From Polaromonas sp. CG_9.7 (GTDB lineage Bacteria; Pseudomonadota; Gammaproteobacteria; Burkholderiales; Burkholderiaceae_C), in NCBI RefSeq assembly GCF_015752205.1, contig NZ_JADOVG010000003.1, positions 124,001-188,000 of the forward strand: 64,000 bases of DNA. The letters are read 5' to 3'. Positions 45,111 to 53,475 of the stretch are shown in pieces (position 1 is the first letter of the stretch; each line of letters opens with the position of its first letter). The translations under genes were made by a program, and so were the position numbers. The notes beneath the pieces are model-generated. The model saw only the letters and a list, made by a program, of their open reading frames with translations, made no database searches and had not been told where the DNA came from.

Positions 45111-46088
45111 ATGAAGGCAGCCTGGTACACGAAGAATGGGACGGCACGCGACGTGCTGGTGGTAGGTGAATTGCCCACGCCAAAACCTGGTCCCGGTGAA
45201 GTGTTGGTGAAGATATACCGATCCGGCATCAATCCGTCCGATGTGAAGTCCCGCCAGGGTCGCCCTGTGAATGCTGAACTCATTGTCCCGCACAGCGACG
45301 GCGGGGGTGTTATCCATTCAGTGGGGGAGGGAGTTGCCCAGGAACGGGTTGGCCAGCGCGTATGGCTATGGAATGGTCAATGGCAGCGGCCCATGGGTAC
45401 TGCGGCTGAATTCATCGCCCTTCCCCAGTCACAGGCTGTTGCGCTCCCACCGGAGGTTGACTTTGAAGTGGCAGCATGCCTTGGCATCCCGGTATTGACA
45501 GCCTTGCAGGCAGTGCATCTGGCGGGTTCGCTGAAGGGTAAAACCGTGCTGGTTACCGGCGCAGGCAACGTGGTCGGGAACTACATCACGCAATTGGCTG
45601 TATTGCATGGCGCAACCGTGATTGGAACAGCCGGTTCAGCCCACCGAAAGTCGCATGCCAGCGAGGGCGGTGCGGCCCACGTTCTGGATTACAAAACCGA
45701 AGCCATCGCGCAGAGGATCAAGCAAATTACAGCCGACTATGGCGTTGATGGAATTATTGATATGGACTTTGCTTCAACGGCTGGGCTTTTAGGCCAGGGC
45801 GTACTGAAGGCTCATGGCACGCTGGTCACCTACGGCTCGAATAGCGTTGGCGCAATTCCAGTCGACTTTCGCGCCATGCTGTTCGGCTCCTTTGAAATCA
45901 ATGCATTTCTCGTCTACGACCTGAAGGACGCAGACCGTGAAATCATCACAGCAAAATTGATGGCAATGTTGGAGTCGAACTCGCTGGCACACAAAATCGG
46001 GGCCACCTTCAGTCTGGATGAAATCGCTTTGGCGCACGAAGCAGTTGAGAACGGTGCGACCATTGGAAGCGTGCAAATTGTGATGTGA
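45111..46088 (+). CDS. Medium-chain zinc-independent reductase (quinone oxidoreductase type)
   Basis: A 325-residue NADPH-dependent MDR-family reductase. The GroES-like N-terminal domain (PKPGPGEVLVKIYRSGINPSDVK) lacks the zinc cysteines, and a Rossmann domain follows (GKTVLVTGAGNVVGNYITQLA). It resembles NADPH:quinone reductases that reduce quinones or enals. It follows the nitrile hydratase accessory gene by 52 bases on the same strand and may be co-transcribed. A role in nitrile metabolism is possible but not shown. Confidence 0.88.
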   Translation: MKAAWYTKNGTARDVLVVGELPTPKPGPGEVLVKIYRSGINPSDVKSRQGRPVNAELIVPHSDGGGVIHSVGEGVAQERVGQRVWLWNGQWQRPMGTAAEFIALPQSQAVALPPEVDFEVAACLGIPVLTALQAVHLAGSLKGKTVLVTGAGNVVGNYITQLAVLHGATVIGTAGSAHRKSHASEGGAAHVLDYKTEAIAQRIKQITADYGVDGIIDMDFASTAGLLGQGVLKAHGTLVTYGSNSVGAIPVDFRAMLFGSFEINAFLVYDLKDADREIITAKLMAMLESNSLAHKIGATFSLDEIALAHEAVENGATIGSVQIVM

Positions 46089-46484
46089 CGAGGGGCTTGC
46101 AGCCTGATCAAATTTAGCATCGCCTTTGGGAAAATACGTGAATTTCTCACAGCCACGACAACTCAAGGCCCCAACAACGGCTGCCCAGTTTGCCATTTTT
46201 CCCAGTGCTGGTCACTACATAACGAACAGTCGCAATTTGTTGCTCGCAGTGTGGCTTATGCTCATCCTCAGCAGAGTTTCCCAGACCTGACTCAGCTCTG
46301 CGTGGATGGGTAAACGCGTTCGAGATAGCGCATCTGCGCCATCTACCTGCTTTGCTTTGGGTTGATGCGAAACCACAATCCAACCGCATCAGCCGTGCAA
46401 GAGAAAGTCCTGCTTTTGGGCATTTATGACAACAAAATCCATACAGGCGGTGCTGCTCATGTTCAGAGCATCAGTCTCGGGACA
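46089..46484. other. Intergenic region between convergent genes
   Basis: About 400 bases between the reductase and flavoprotein genes, which converge. An inverted repeat TGATGCG (46363-46369) and CGCATCA (46385-46391) with 15 bases between could form a weak hairpin. No gene was recognised. Confidence 0.45.
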
Positions 46485-47876
46485 CTATTTCAGCGGCTCG
46501 AGCTTGTCCAGCAGGAAGGGCAGAAATTCGGCGACCGTGGGATGGATTGGCAAGGCATCGCGCAGTAGCTGGTAACGGGCGCCGGTGGCCATGAAACTGC
46601 TGATCACCTGAATTACCTCGTCGCAGCCGAACCCCAGCAGCGACGCACCGACGATCTTTTCGCTTTGCTCGTCCACCAATATCTGCATCAAACCCGCGGT
46701 CTCCCCCTCCTCCTTGGCCCGGCTGACGTCCTTCATCTGATAATTCGCTGCCAGCGTAGCGCGGCCCGACTTTCTAGCTTCGTCCTCCGACAGGCCGACC
46801 CGGCCCAGCGGCGGATCGGTGTACATCGCGTAGGTCGATACCCGGCTGTCAACGGAGCGTGCGCCGCCCATAAGATTGGCCAGCACGATTTGTCCATCCT
46901 GGTAGCTGGTGTGTGTGAAAGCACCGCGCTTGTTGATGTCCCCCACCGCCCAGATGCCTGGCACATTGGTTTGAAGCTTGCCATCGGTGGGTACAAAGCC
47001 GCGTTCGTCGGTCTTGACCCCGACCGCCGCCAAGTTAAGGCGCTCGGTGTTCGGGCTGCGCCCGGTGGCAACCAGAAGGTGCGAGCCTGCGATCCGCTGT
47101 CCGCCCACTGTCACGGCGATTCCGGCATCGGAAGTGTTTTCCACCTGCTCAACCTCGTTGCCGGTGTGAAAATTGATGCCTTCTTCCAGCAGCATTTCGG
47201 TGATCGCCTTTGAAACAGCCTCGTTTTCATGGCGGGTGATGCGCGGACCGGCCTCAATCACGGTGACTTCGCTGCCGAGCCGGCGAAAAATTTGCCCCAT
47301 TTCGAGACCGATGTAACTGCCGCCGATGATGACAAGATGGCGCGGAAGCTCGCGAAGCTGGAGCAAGCTGACGTTGTCCAGATGCGGCACGTCATCGATG
47401 CCCGGAAGCGGCGGAATGAGCGCGCGGGTGCCGGTGTTGAGGAAAACCCGCGCGGCCCGCAGCGCTTGGTCCCCGGCAGTCAGCTCGAACCGGTCACCGG
47501 CTTGGCCCACAAAGGCGCCCCAGCCCCGCAACAAGGTCAGGCCGTCTTGCCCGGTGATCGATTTTTCCAGCCCGGCTCGCGATTCGTCGACCCGCTGCTG
47601 CATCCGCTCCATAGCGGCCGCGAAGCCGATTTCGATTTTTCCGGCCTGGATACCAAAGTCGCCAGCACGACCTGCCAGATACGCGACCCGGGCGCTTTTG
47701 CGTAGGGTCTTGGTCGGCGTGCAGCCGTGATTGACGCAAGAACCACCGACCAGTCCCCCTTCTATCAAGGCAACCTTCTCGCCGCGTCCAGCCAGCGTCA
47801 TGGCAAGGTTAGGACCTGCTTGGCCGGCGCCGATCACAACGACGTCGAACTCGATGACGGGCTTGTTCTTGTTCAT
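46485..47876 (-). CDS. Class I pyridine nucleotide-disulfide oxidoreductase (RclA/MerA-like)
   Basis: A 463-residue FAD-dependent enzyme. Features are the FAD motif GAGQAGPNLAMTLAGRG, the redox-active disulfide GGSCVNHGCTPTKTL, the NAD(P) motif IIGGSYIGLEMGQIF, the second FAD motif GIWAVGDINKRG and a C-terminal dimer domain with HPTVAEFLP. It lacks the N-terminal metal-binding domain and the C-terminal Cys pair of mercuric reductase, and no lipoamide complex genes are near, so it is likelier an RclA-type or other thiol/metal-stress flavoprotein. It ends the accessory island beside the IS630 remnant. Confidence 0.88.
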   Translation of the reverse strand: MNKNKPVIEFDVVVIGAGQAGPNLAMTLAGRGEKVALIEGGLVGGSCVNHGCTPTKTLRKSARVAYLAGRAGDFGIQAGKIEIGFAAAMERMQQRVDESRAGLEKSITGQDGLTLLRGWGAFVGQAGDRFELTAGDQALRAARVFLNTGTRALIPPLPGIDDVPHLDNVSLLQLRELPRHLVIIGGSYIGLEMGQIFRRLGSEVTVIEAGPRITRHENEAVSKAITEMLLEEGINFHTGNEVEQVENTSDAGIAVTVGGQRIAGSHLLVATGRSPNTERLNLAAVGVKTDERGFVPTDGKLQTNVPGIWAVGDINKRGAFTHTSYQDGQIVLANLMGGARSVDSRVSTYAMYTDPPLGRVGLSEDEARKSGRATLAANYQMKDVSRAKEEGETAGLMQILVDEQSEKIVGASLLGFGCDEVIQVISSFMATGARYQLLRDALPIHPTVAEFLPFLLDKLEPLK

Positions 47877-47924
47877 GCAATGCTCCCAAAGCCTTGACTT
47901 TAAAACAAAAAATCCAGCTTTCGC

Positions 47925-48758
47925 TCAGTACAGGTTAAGGTTATCGCGTGATGGGGCAACCTCAGTACGGCGGCGGGTAACGCAGCGCAGCGCCCGCGCC
48001 CTCAATGGCCGCTTTGACACCTGCCACCTGTGCGAGCGCAGGTTATCCATCACCACGCTGTCGCCGGCGCGCAGTTCGGGTGCCAAAAACTGTTCCACCC
48101 AGGCCACAAATGCCGCCCCGTTGATCGGCCCGTCCAGCACCAGCGGCGCCAGCAGCCCGTCCTGGCTCAGCGCGCAGACAAACGTCGTGGTGTCCCAGTG
48201 GCCAAATGGCGCATGCCCCAGGCAGCGTTCTCCCCGGGGCGAACGGCCCCGCGTCGGGGCCATGTTCGTTGTCGCCCATGTCTCATCGTGAAAAACCAGC
48301 CGCCCGGCCGTCGCCAGCGCAGATTGTTGTGCGCGCCAGTCCGCGCGGGCCTGGGCTGCGTCGGCACGTTCTTGCTCTTCTAGCGTGCAGCGTGTTTTTT
48401 TTAGCGTCAGCCCCGACCGGACCAAAGTCTTGCCCATGGTCGTCGGCCCGACTGCAATGCCGTGCTAGGCCTTGACTCACTGGCACAACTGCACCAGCGT
48501 CTGCTCGGGCACCAAGGCCACCTGCGCCAGCAGCGACGCCTTCAGCGCGCCCAAGCGCAGCGGGACATGATTGCGCTGTGCGCCCGCACTGGCCTGGCCT
48601 GGCCTGGCCTGGCCTGGCCGGCTCAGGCGCGAACGCGCTCGTGAGACATAGGAAGCGCTGACGCCAAAGCGTTCAGCAACCTCCCGAAGCCATCCCGGTG
48701 CGGCAAGAACCCGATCCCGCAGATCCTGCCCATACGCTTGCCCTTTTCGCCAAGACAT
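47925..48758 (-). pseudogene. IS630-family transposase with two nonsense mutations and a frameshift
   Basis: The frame begins MSWRKGQAYGQDLRDRVL (start 48758), with the helix-turn-helix REVAERFGVSASYVSRARSR, and would run to the catalytic domain (FHDETWATTN, DGPINGAAFVAWVEQFL, VVMDNLRSH). Two in-frame stops interrupt it: TGA at 48477-48479 where the family has Trp, and TAG four codons later where Gln is expected. After DNLRSH a one-base loss shifts the frame; the alternative frame still reads VAGVKAAIEGAGAALRYPPPY before stopping. The end with the last Asp/Glu is missing. It also carries an expanded CTGGC tandem repeat. Confidence 0.88.
48589..48618. repeat. Pentanucleotide tandem repeat (CTGGC)x6 in the IS630 remnant
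   Basis: Six perfect CTGGC units within the N-terminal part of the dead transposase gene, encoding an extra RPGQARPGQA-like tract absent from relatives. Loss or gain of single units would shift the frame. Confidence 0.9.
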
Positions 48759-48909
48759 GATGCTTGCCTCCAAATCGCGCCTAGACCACACTTTTTCGCA
48801 CGGGTTCCCTCAGCGCTTTTGCTCGTCAGCACGGAGCCGCTCTATTTGACGCGCTACGATGTTTGTGCGTTCAAGCCAAGAATTCAATCACCCAGACAAA
48901 GGAAATCGC

Positions 48910-49896
48910 ATGTTCAAAGCCCTGTTGCTGACCAAAACCCCTGAAGGCGCCACCCTCGCCGACATCACTTCACTGGACGAGGCGCAATTGCCCGAAGGCG
49001 AGGTGCTGGTCAACGTGGCGTATTCGACCGTCAACTACAAGGACGCATTGGCCGTCACCGGCCAGTCGCCGGTGGTGCGCAAGTTCCCGATGGTGCCGGG
49101 AATTGACTTTGCCGGCACTGTGGCCGAAAGCCGGGATGCGCGATTCAAGCCGGGTGACGCGGTCATCCTCAACGGCTGGGGCGTCGGCGAAAGCCATTGG
49201 GGCGGGCTGGCGCAAAAGGCGTGCGTCAAGGCCGACTGGCTGGTGCCGATGCCGCCCGGCATGGAGGCGCGCCAGGCCATGGCCATCGGTACGGCCGGCT
49301 ACACGGCCATGCTGTGCGTCATGGCCTTGCAGGAACGGGGCGTCACGCCGGCAGCCGGCCCGGTGCTGGTGACCGGCGCGAACGGCGGCGTGGGCAGCAT
49401 TGCCATCGCGCTGCTTGCCGGCCTGGGCTTTGAAGTGCATGCTTCGACCGGCCGGATGGGCGAGGCCGGGCATTTGAAACAGCTCGGCGCCAGCGAAATA
49501 ATCGACCGCGCCACGTTCAGCGCACCCGGCAAGCCGCTGCAAAAGGAACGCTGGGCCGCCGCCGTGGACAGCGTCGGCAGCCACACGCTGGCGAACGTCT
49601 GCGCCAGCCTGAAATATGGCGGCACCGTGGCGGCGTGTGGTCTGGCGCAGGGCATGGATTTTCCGGCCAGTGTGGCGCCCTTCATTTTGCGAAGCATCAC
49701 GCTGGCCGGCGTTGACAGCGTCCAGGCGCCCATGGTTAAGCGCCTGATGGCCTGGGAACGGCTGGCGCGCGAATTGCCTGCCGATGTGCTTGAAGCCAAT
49801 ACCGAAACCATTGCCCTGGAGGCGGTGGCTGCCCTGGCGCCGCGCCTGCTGGCGGGCCAGGTGCGCGGACGGGTGCGGGTCGATCTGGCGGCCTGA
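48910..49896 (+). CDS. acuI: AcuI/YhdH-type acrylyl-CoA reductase
   Basis: A 328-residue NADPH-dependent MDR reductase without zinc. Motifs typical of AcuI/YhdH are visible: STVNYKDALAVTGQSPVVRKFPMVPGIDFAGTV, NGWGVGESHWGGLAQKA, AIGTAGYTAMLCV and the nucleotide motif VTGANGGVGSIAIALLAGLG. AcuI reduces toxic acryloyl-CoA to propionyl-CoA. The ATG at 48910 has AAGGA upstream; an upstream in-frame ATG at 48859 has none. It begins the core genome again after the IS630 remnant. Confidence 0.9.
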   Translation: MFKALLLTKTPEGATLADITSLDEAQLPEGEVLVNVAYSTVNYKDALAVTGQSPVVRKFPMVPGIDFAGTVAESRDARFKPGDAVILNGWGVGESHWGGLAQKACVKADWLVPMPPGMEARQAMAIGTAGYTAMLCVMALQERGVTPAAGPVLVTGANGGVGSIAIALLAGLGFEVHASTGRMGEAGHLKQLGASEIIDRATFSAPGKPLQKERWAAAVDSVGSHTLANVCASLKYGGTVAACGLAQGMDFPASVAPFILRSITLAGVDSVQAPMVKRLMAWERLARELPADVLEANTETIALEAVAALAPRLLAGQVRGRVRVDLAA

Positions 49897-50020
49897 CCGT
49901 TTGACGGGCTCAGCCTGCGGCGTTATCAGCTGTTGACGGCCTGCATCAGCCGCTGGCATAACCATCTTTTTCTCATCCCCAGGAACATGCGTGTAAGCGG
50001 AGTTTGTGCAAGGGCCAGGC

Positions 50021-50842
50021 TCAGGCCGGCTCGATGGTGATGCTGACGGTCATGGATTCCTCGCCGCCGCCGTGCCGCACGCCCTTGATCGGCGGGCAGG
50101 CGCTGTAGTCGGTGCCCATCGCCAGTCGCACATGGCGCTTGTCAATCACGCAACTGTGGGTTACGTCAATGCTGACCCAGCGCCGCCCCGCCACGTCCAG
50201 GCAGACATCGGCCCAGGCATGGCTGGCCAGATCGGGCTCGTTGGCGGCGTAGAAATAGCCGCTGACATAGCGCGCCGGAATGCCCAGGCTGCGACAGATG
50301 GCCACCATCACATGCGCCTGGTCCTGGCACACGCCAGCGCCAGCCTCGAAAGCCTCCAGTGCGGTGGTGTTAACGTTGGTGCTATTTTTTTGATAGCTGA
50401 CAGCGCCCGCCACGCCTGCGGCCAAGGCCAAAATCGCTTGTAAATCGGTTTTTCCTTCAGGCGCCGGGGACGTGATGAAGCGGCGGCCGAACTCGGCCAG
50501 GCTGGGATGCGGACGGGCCAGAGGCGACTCGCGCAGGTAAAGCTGTGGCAGCGGCATGGTCTGCGCGTCGGTGAATTCGGCAACACCCAGGGTCTCGACC
50601 ACGCCGGCGGCGTTCACCAGGCTCCAGCGCACGTTGTCCGCCACCTCGCCGACAAACGTATAGGAATGGATGCTGTTGCCAAACGCGTCGGTCTGGGGAA
50701 ACAGTTCCTCGGGCGCGCCCAGGCTCCAGAAGTCAACGGTTTGCGCCGGGCCGGTCAGCGGCGTGAGCCACAGCGTCTGCAGGGCATAACGCAGCGGCTC
50801 GGTGTAGCGGTAGTCGGTGGTGTGCTTGATGTGCAGCTTCAT
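50021..50842 (-). CDS. Transglutaminase-like protein of the ATP-grasp/alpha-E cluster
   Basis: A 273-residue cytosolic protein with the bacterial transglutaminase N-terminal domain (MKLHIKHTTDYRYTEPLRYALQTLWLTP) and a transglutaminase core with Cys172 (GAGVCQDQAHVM), His208 (ASHAWADV) and Asp225 (VSIDVTH). It always travels with alpha-E and circularly permuted ATP-grasp proteins, as here, and is thought to be the peptidase or transferase of a small peptide-ligation system. Residues 135-155 are encoded by a copy of the interspersed repeat, just before the catalytic Cys. Start by the only ATG before the N-terminal domain. Confidence 0.92.
   Translation of the reverse strand: MKLHIKHTTDYRYTEPLRYALQTLWLTPLTGPAQTVDFWSLGAPEELFPQTDAFGNSIHSYTFVGEVADNVRWSLVNAAGVVETLGVAEFTDAQTMPLPQLYLRESPLARPHPSLAEFGRRFITSPAPEGKTDLQAILALAAGVAGAVSYQKNSTNVNTTALEAFEAGAGVCQDQAHVMVAICRSLGIPARYVSGYFYAANEPDLASHAWADVCLDVAGRRWVSIDVTHSCVIDKRHVRLAMGTDYSACPPIKGVRHGGGEESMTVSITIEPA
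50380..50440 (+). repeat. Interspersed repeat copy 6, inside the transglutaminase gene
   Basis: TGCTATTTTTTTGATAGCTG followed by ACAGCGCCCGCC and GCCAAGGCCAAAATCGC. The first 20 bases match the family core very well, the rest loosely. It is translated (antisense) as residues 135-155 of the transglutaminase-like protein. Confidence 0.6.
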
Positions 50843-50888
50843 GCCAAGGCCTTTTCTGGGGTTGCGGCAGGCGCCGTGGTCAGCGTGC

Positions 50889-51851
50889 TCAACGTGTCAC
50901 CGGAACCAGGAATTCGCGGCTGATGTGCGCGCCAAGTTCGTTCACGCGGTCCAGGAACTGCATCAAAAAGGCATGCAGGCCAGCGGACAGAATTTCGTCG
51001 ATGCGGGCGTACTGCAGGTCCGAGCGCAGCTTGCCGGCGCGGCGCTGGGTTTCGCTGAGCGGGTCGCTGGTGACCATCGACAGGTTGGTGATCAACTCGT
51101 TCAGGCAGGCCAGCAGCGAGCGCGGCATGTCCGGGCGCAGGATCAGCAGTTCCGCCACCCGTTCGGGCTTGATCACGTCGCGGTACACCTTGCGGTACAC
51201 CTCGAAAGCCGAAACGCTGCGCAGGATGGCGCTCCAGTGGTAGAAATCATGCTCTTGCTCCTCCTCGCCGGCCACGGTGGGAAAGTCGCTCTGGATGGCG
51301 TGGAATTTCACATCGATCAGCCGGGCCGTGTTGTCGGCGCGCTCCAAAAAGGTACCGACGCGCAAGAAATGGTATGCCTCGTCTTGCAGCATGGTGCCGG
51401 TGGTCACGCCGCGCGACAGGTGCGAGCGAAACTTCACCCATTCAAAGAACTTGCCCGGGTCGCGCTCGAAGTCGCCGGCGCGCAGCATGCGGATGACTTC
51501 GAGGTAGGTCTGGTTCTGCGTTTCCCAGACTTCGGTCGTCAGCGTGCCACGCACGGCACGGGCGTTCTCGCGCGTGTTCTTCAGGCATGAAACGATGCTG
51601 GAGGGGTTTTTTTCGTCACGCACCATGAAGTCCATGACATCCTGGGCATTGATGCTCTCGCCATAACGCGCCGCATAGGCGGGCTTGAGTTCGCTGATGC
51701 TGAGCAGGCCGCGCCAGCCGGTCTGCACATCGGCGGTGGACTGCGGCAGCAGCGAGGTCTGGTAATTCACGTCGAGCAGACGGGCGGTGTTTTCAGCGCG
51801 TTCGGTGTAGCGGGACATCCAGAACAGGTGGTCGGCAGTTCGTGACAGCAT
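50889..51851 (-). CDS. Alpha-E domain protein (DUF403)
   Basis: A 320-residue all-helical protein starting MLSRTADHLFWMSRYTERAENTARLLDVNY, the hallmark of alpha-E proteins, with conserved acidic and Arg residues through the length (for example FLERADNTARLIDVKF). In the predicted amidoligase system it accompanies the ATP-grasp enzyme and transglutaminase. The ATG at 51851 follows the ATP-grasp stop after two bases, with GGAAG inside the end of that gene; the longer open frame overlaps it and is rejected. Confidence 0.92.
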   Translation of the reverse strand: MLSRTADHLFWMSRYTERAENTARLLDVNYQTSLLPQSTADVQTGWRGLLSISELKPAYAARYGESINAQDVMDFMVRDEKNPSSIVSCLKNTRENARAVRGTLTTEVWETQNQTYLEVIRMLRAGDFERDPGKFFEWVKFRSHLSRGVTTGTMLQDEAYHFLRVGTFLERADNTARLIDVKFHAIQSDFPTVAGEEEQEHDFYHWSAILRSVSAFEVYRKVYRDVIKPERVAELLILRPDMPRSLLACLNELITNLSMVTSDPLSETQRRAGKLRSDLQYARIDEILSAGLHAFLMQFLDRVNELGAHISREFLVPVTR

Positions 51852-51853
51852 GT

Positions 51854-53380
51854 TCAGCTTCCTTCGGCGACAGTGACGGTGACGGATTGCGATTGAGACT
51901 GCGATTGGGAGGGCGTCTCTGGCGGCAAGAAAGCGCTGGCTTCGGCCTCCAGAATCCACGTGTCCTTGGTGCCGCCGCCCTGCGACGAATTGACCACCAG
52001 CGAGCCGTCTTTGAGCGCGACACGCGTCAGGCCGCCGGGCACCATCTGCACGTCCTTGCCGCTCAGCACGTAAGGACGCAGGTCGATGTGGCGCGGCGCC
52101 ACGCCGCTTTCGACATAAGTCGGGCAGGTGGACAGACTCAGCGTCGGCTGGGCAATGTAGCCCGACGGATTGGCGATGATGGCGCGCCGGAAATCCTCGA
52201 TTTCAGCCTTGGTCGCCGCCGGCCCCACCAGCATGCCGTAGCCGCCAGCGCCATGGACTTCCTTGACCACCAGGTCTTTTAGGTTGGCCAGGGTGTATTT
52301 CAGGTCTTCCGGCTTGCGGCACATGAAGGTCGGCACGTTTTTCAGGATGGGCTTTTCGCCCAGGTAGAACTCGATCATCTTGGGCACGTACGGGTAGATC
52401 GACTTGTCGTCGGCGACGCCGGTGCCGATTGCGTTGCAAATGGCGACGTTGCCGCTGCGGTACACATTGAGCAGGCCGGCGCAGCCGAGCGTCGAATTGG
52501 GGCGAAAGGCCAGCGGGTCGAGGAAGTCGTCATCCACGCGGCGGTAGATGACATCGACACGGAGCGGACCGCGCGTGGTGCGCATGTAAACGAAATTGTC
52601 CTTGACGAACAGGTCCAGGCCCTCGACCAGCTCAACCCCCATCTGCTGGGCAAGGAAGGCATGCTCGAAATAGGCCGAGTTGTGCATGCCGGGCGTCAGC
52701 ACCACCACCGTCGGTTCGGCGGTGGCCGGCGGCGCCATGGCGCGCAGGGTTTCCAGCAGCAAATCGGGGTAATGCTCGACCGGCGCAACACGGTTCTTGC
52801 TGAACAACTCGGGGAACAGCCGCATCATCATCTTGCGGTCTTCGAGCATGTAGCTGACGCCGCTGGGCACCCGCAGGTTGTCCTCCAGCACGTAGTATTC
52901 GCCCTCATCCTGGGCATTGGGGGCGCGGACGATGTCGACGCCGCTGATGTGCGAGTAGATATTGCCTGGCACGTTGACACCGATCATTTCAGGGCGGAAC
53001 TGCGCATTCTGAAAAATCTGCTCGGATGGAATGTGACCGGCCTTGATGATTTCCTGGTCATGGTAGACATCGTGGATGAAGCGGTTGAGTGCGGTGACAC
53101 GCTGGACCAGGCCCTTTTCCATCGACGCCCATTCGTGCGCCGGAATGATGCGGGGAATCAGGTCGAAGGGGATCAACCTCTCGGTGCCCGAGCCGTCCTC
53201 GTCCTTGTCGCCATACACGGCAAATGTGATGCCGACCCGGCGAAAAATCATTTCTGCTTCGGCGCGGCGTGCCTGCATGACGTCGGCCGGTTGCTGCGCC
53301 AGCCAGCGCTGGTAACCCTGGTAATGTTTGCGCACGCTGGTCGGGCTGGCATTCATCTCGTCAAACATCGGTGGGCTCAT
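51854..53380 (-). CDS. Circularly permuted ATP-grasp protein (DUF404/DUF407)
   Basis: A 508-residue predicted amidoligase. Typical stretches are HYQGYQRWLAQQPADVMQARRAEAEMIFRRVGITFAVYG, LIPFDLIPRIIPAHEWASMEKGL, YVLEDNLRVPSGVSYMLEDRKMM, DVIYRRVDDDFLDPLAFRPNS and VVKEVHGAGGYGMLVGP (the nucleotide-binding loop). The ATG at 53380 was chosen; the upstream extension is encoded by a repeat copy. The C-terminus ends in a short Ser-Gln alternating tail. It is the first gene of the cluster with alpha-E and transglutaminase proteins. Confidence 0.92.
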   Translation of the reverse strand: MSPPMFDEMNASPTSVRKHYQGYQRWLAQQPADVMQARRAEAEMIFRRVGITFAVYGDKDEDGSGTERLIPFDLIPRIIPAHEWASMEKGLVQRVTALNRFIHDVYHDQEIIKAGHIPSEQIFQNAQFRPEMIGVNVPGNIYSHISGVDIVRAPNAQDEGEYYVLEDNLRVPSGVSYMLEDRKMMMRLFPELFSKNRVAPVEHYPDLLLETLRAMAPPATAEPTVVVLTPGMHNSAYFEHAFLAQQMGVELVEGLDLFVKDNFVYMRTTRGPLRVDVIYRRVDDDFLDPLAFRPNSTLGCAGLLNVYRSGNVAICNAIGTGVADDKSIYPYVPKMIEFYLGEKPILKNVPTFMCRKPEDLKYTLANLKDLVVKEVHGAGGYGMLVGPAATKAEIEDFRRAIIANPSGYIAQPTLSLSTCPTYVESGVAPRHIDLRPYVLSGKDVQMVPGGLTRVALKDGSLVVNSSQGGGTKDTWILEAEASAFLPPETPSQSQSQSQSVTVTVAEGS

Positions 53381-53413
53381 AAACTTGAATTTCCGTCTGG
53401 GTTTGCAATGATG

Positions 53414-53475
53414 AAATATTTTTTTATAGCTTAGCAAGTAATGCGCCACGCCAATGTAGGCCGGAAGATATTTAA
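53414..53475 (+). repeat. Interspersed repeat copy 7 (degenerate)
   Basis: ATATTTTTTTATAGCTTAGC, a spacer with AATGCGCC, then GGCCGGAAG and an AT-rich end. It fills the gap between the ATP-grasp gene and the end of comEC. Confidence 0.45.

Noticed and set aside
46485-47876. Mercuric reductase (merA) and a mercury operon
   Set aside because: The N-terminal metal-binding domain and C-terminal Cys pair are absent, and no merR, merT or merP lies nearby.
48589-48618. CTGGC tandem array as a CRISPR-like or regulatory array
   Set aside because: The units are five bases with no spacers and lie in a decayed transposase gene; simple slippage explains them.
47925-48758. Programmed recoding of the IS630 transposase
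   Set aside because: Two nonsense codons close together, plus a later one-base loss and missing catalytic end, are decay rather than programmed frameshifting at a slippery site.
50021-53380. The ATP-grasp/alpha-E/transglutaminase trio as the novel system of the window
   Set aside because: The combination is widespread and already described as a conserved cluster, even though its product is unknown; kept only as a moderate finding.
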